Made by a program: the position numbers and the translations under genes
The notes under the pieces: generated by a model
What the model saw: the letters and a program-made list of their open reading frames with translations, nothing else
What the model was told of the DNA's origin: nothing
Databases searched by the model: none
Shown: piece after piece, positions 14,022 through 14,977 of the stretch
Layout: the number at the start of each line of letters is the position of its first letter
Position numbering within the stretch: position 1 is the first letter of the stretch
Source: Bifidobacterium breve
GTDB lineage: Bacteria; Actinomycetota; Acidimicrobiia; IMCC26256; PALSA-555
DNA length: 14,977 nt
Assembly (NCBI GenBank): GCA_945889545.1
Contig: CAMDCC010000038.1
Location: 1-14,977, forward strand
Direction: 5' to 3'

Positions 14022-14887
14022 CGCAGCAGATGCTCGCGCACGAGGGCTTCGGCCCGATCGAGGTCTTCGTGCAGGAAGAAGTGGCCACCGTCGACGAGGA
14101 CGATCGGCGCGCCGGCTTGTGCTGCTTGCGCCTCGAACCACGGAGTCGGGAGGTTCGACGACTTCCCGGCGAGCACGACCGCCGGACACGACAGGTGCGC
14201 GAGGTGGCTCGACGCGGCCCTGGCCCCTTCCTCGTCGGCAGCAACCTCGAACATCGTCGCTTCAGCCTCGGGCGGGCAGGCGAGCTCCACCTGCCCATCG
14301 GGCCGATCCAAAAACCCCCACCGGACGTACGCGTCGAGGAACGCCGGGTCGATCTCGTTCAGCGGTGCCTTCGATGCATAGGTGGCGCGCGCCGTCGCCC
14401 GATCGGGCCACACCGGCCGCCGCTTGCGCGCCGCGTTCGCCATGTAGTTCTCCGCGCCGACGCCGGATGTCCCCGGCCGCTCGACATCGTGCAAGTCAAA
14501 TGCGATCGCCTCACACAGCACGAGTCGGCGAGTTGCGCCCGGGCGCGCTTGGTCCACGAGCACAGCGACTCCCCCACCCCCAGACTCGCCGAGTGCGACC
14601 CACTCGTTCACGCCGAGGTGGTCGAGCACGGCCAACACGTCTTGGGCCATCTGACTGAACGCGAACTTGTGCGCCGCGTCGGGCGCGTCGGTGCCTCCGT
14701 GGCCTCGCAAGTCGACCCCAATTGGGCGGTACGTGTCGCGCAACCGCCGCGCGAGTGGATCGAAGAAGCCCGCGCAGAACCCTGTGGGGTGCAGCAAAAG
14801 GAGTGGCTCGCCATTTCCGCCCCAGTCGAGCGAAGCGATCCGCAGGCCGTCGTGCTCGACGACAACCGGCTCGGGATCGCCGCTCAC
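14018..14887 (-). CDS. Alpha/beta hydrolase
   Basis: 289 residues from the GTG at 14887. The strand-loop LLLLHPTGFCAGFFDPLARR (29-48) supplies the oxyanion region, DLRGHGGTDAPD (59-70) is the typical second motif, and the nucleophile elbow is GESGGGG with Ser102. His269 (DGGHFFLHED) should complete the triad. The acid usually found after strand 7 is not obvious there (VVLAGKSSNLPTPW); an acid after strand 6 (LCEAIAFD, Glu126 or Asp131) may serve instead. The family covers esterases, epoxide hydrolases, dehalogenases and C-C hydrolases, and the substrate cannot be named. It begins 11 bases after the preceding stop and is coupled to the NTF2-like gene, so the three form an operon. Confidence 0.88.
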   Translation of the reverse strand: MSGDPEPVVVEHDGLRIASLDWGGNGEPLLLLHPTGFCAGFFDPLARRLRDTYRPIGVDLRGHGGTDAPDAAHKFAFSQMAQDVLAVLDHLGVNEWVALGESGGGGVAVLVDQARPGATRRLVLCEAIAFDLHDVERPGTSGVGAENYMANAARKRRPVWPDRATARATYASKAPLNEIDPAFLDAYVRWGFLDRPDGQVELACPPEAEATMFEVAADEEGARAASSHLAHLSCPAVVLAGKSSNLPTPWFEAQAAQAGAPIVLVDGGHFFLHEDLDRAEALVREHLLR

Positions 14888-14898
14888 GGGATCGCGCG

Positions 14899-14977
14899 TC
14901 AGACGACGACCGGCTCGTCGGCGAGGATCTTCCCGAGCTTCAACAGCTGCGGCGTGGATCCGCCGAGGCTCAGCTCG
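14899..14977 (-). CDS. C-terminal end of an unidentified protein (cut by window edge)
   Basis: Only the last 25 codons are present, ending GGSTPQLLKLGKILADEPVV plus one more Val and TGA. The frame, the stop 11 bases before the hydrolase start and the shared strand suggest the upstream gene of the same operon. I do not recognise the family from this fragment. Confidence 0.55.
   Translation of the reverse strand, partial: ELSLGGSTPQLLKLGKILADEPVVV

Overview
The window is about 15 kb of high-GC DNA with dense, mostly minus-strand operons. It looks like an actinomycete that degrades steroids. The gene content (KstR-type regulator, ChsE/ChsH2-type genes, an Ltp4/Ltp3-type pair with DUF35 partners), the GTG starts and the AbiEi/DUF559 protein would fit Acidimicrobiia or a relative. 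That placement is inference. No rRNA, tRNA or CRISPR array was seen.

Layout. (1) 1-2773, minus: three side-chain beta-oxidation genes read leftwards: an acyl-CoA dehydrogenase like ChsE2/FadE29 (1580-2773), a MaoC + DUF35 fusion like ChsH2 (421-1425), and the N-terminus of a second dehydrogenase like ChsE1/FadE28 (1-420, cut by the edge). (2) 2869-4384, plus: a PhoD-type alkaline phosphatase broken by one extra C in a C-run. (3) 4432-9008, minus: a tight operon read leftwards: OB-fold protein, Zn-ribbon DUF35 protein, Ltp4-like thiolase, Ltp3-like thiolase, acyl-CoA dehydrogenase. (4) 9058-10157: an AbiEi/DUF559 gene bracketed by 47-bp inverted repeats, each itself a large imperfect palindrome. 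(5) 10181-11540, minus: a short-chain dehydrogenase overlapping a KstR-like TetR repressor. (6) 11621-12154, minus: low-molecular-weight protein tyrosine phosphatase; 12261-13472, plus: family III CoA-transferase. (7) 13446-14977, minus: NTF2-like protein, alpha/beta hydrolase and the tail of an unidentified gene.

How it fits together. Three copies of a palindrome reading GGAACNNGTTCT on the gene strand lie just upstream of the chsE2-like gene, the OB-fold/ltp operon and the SDR-kstR operon. They match the known KstR operator pattern (TnnAACnnGTTnnA), so blocks 1, 3 and 5 probably form one local steroid regulon with autoregulation. Both thiolase-like proteins lack the thiolase cysteine, which suits C-C bond cleavage by aldolase chemistry with DUF35 partners.

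The best candidate for something undescribed is block 4: a nuclease-like gene in a 1.1-kb cassette with inverted palindromic ends, lying between the regulator gene and one of its predicted target operons. No gene lacks a neighbour within 300 bases, so there are no large empty stretches.
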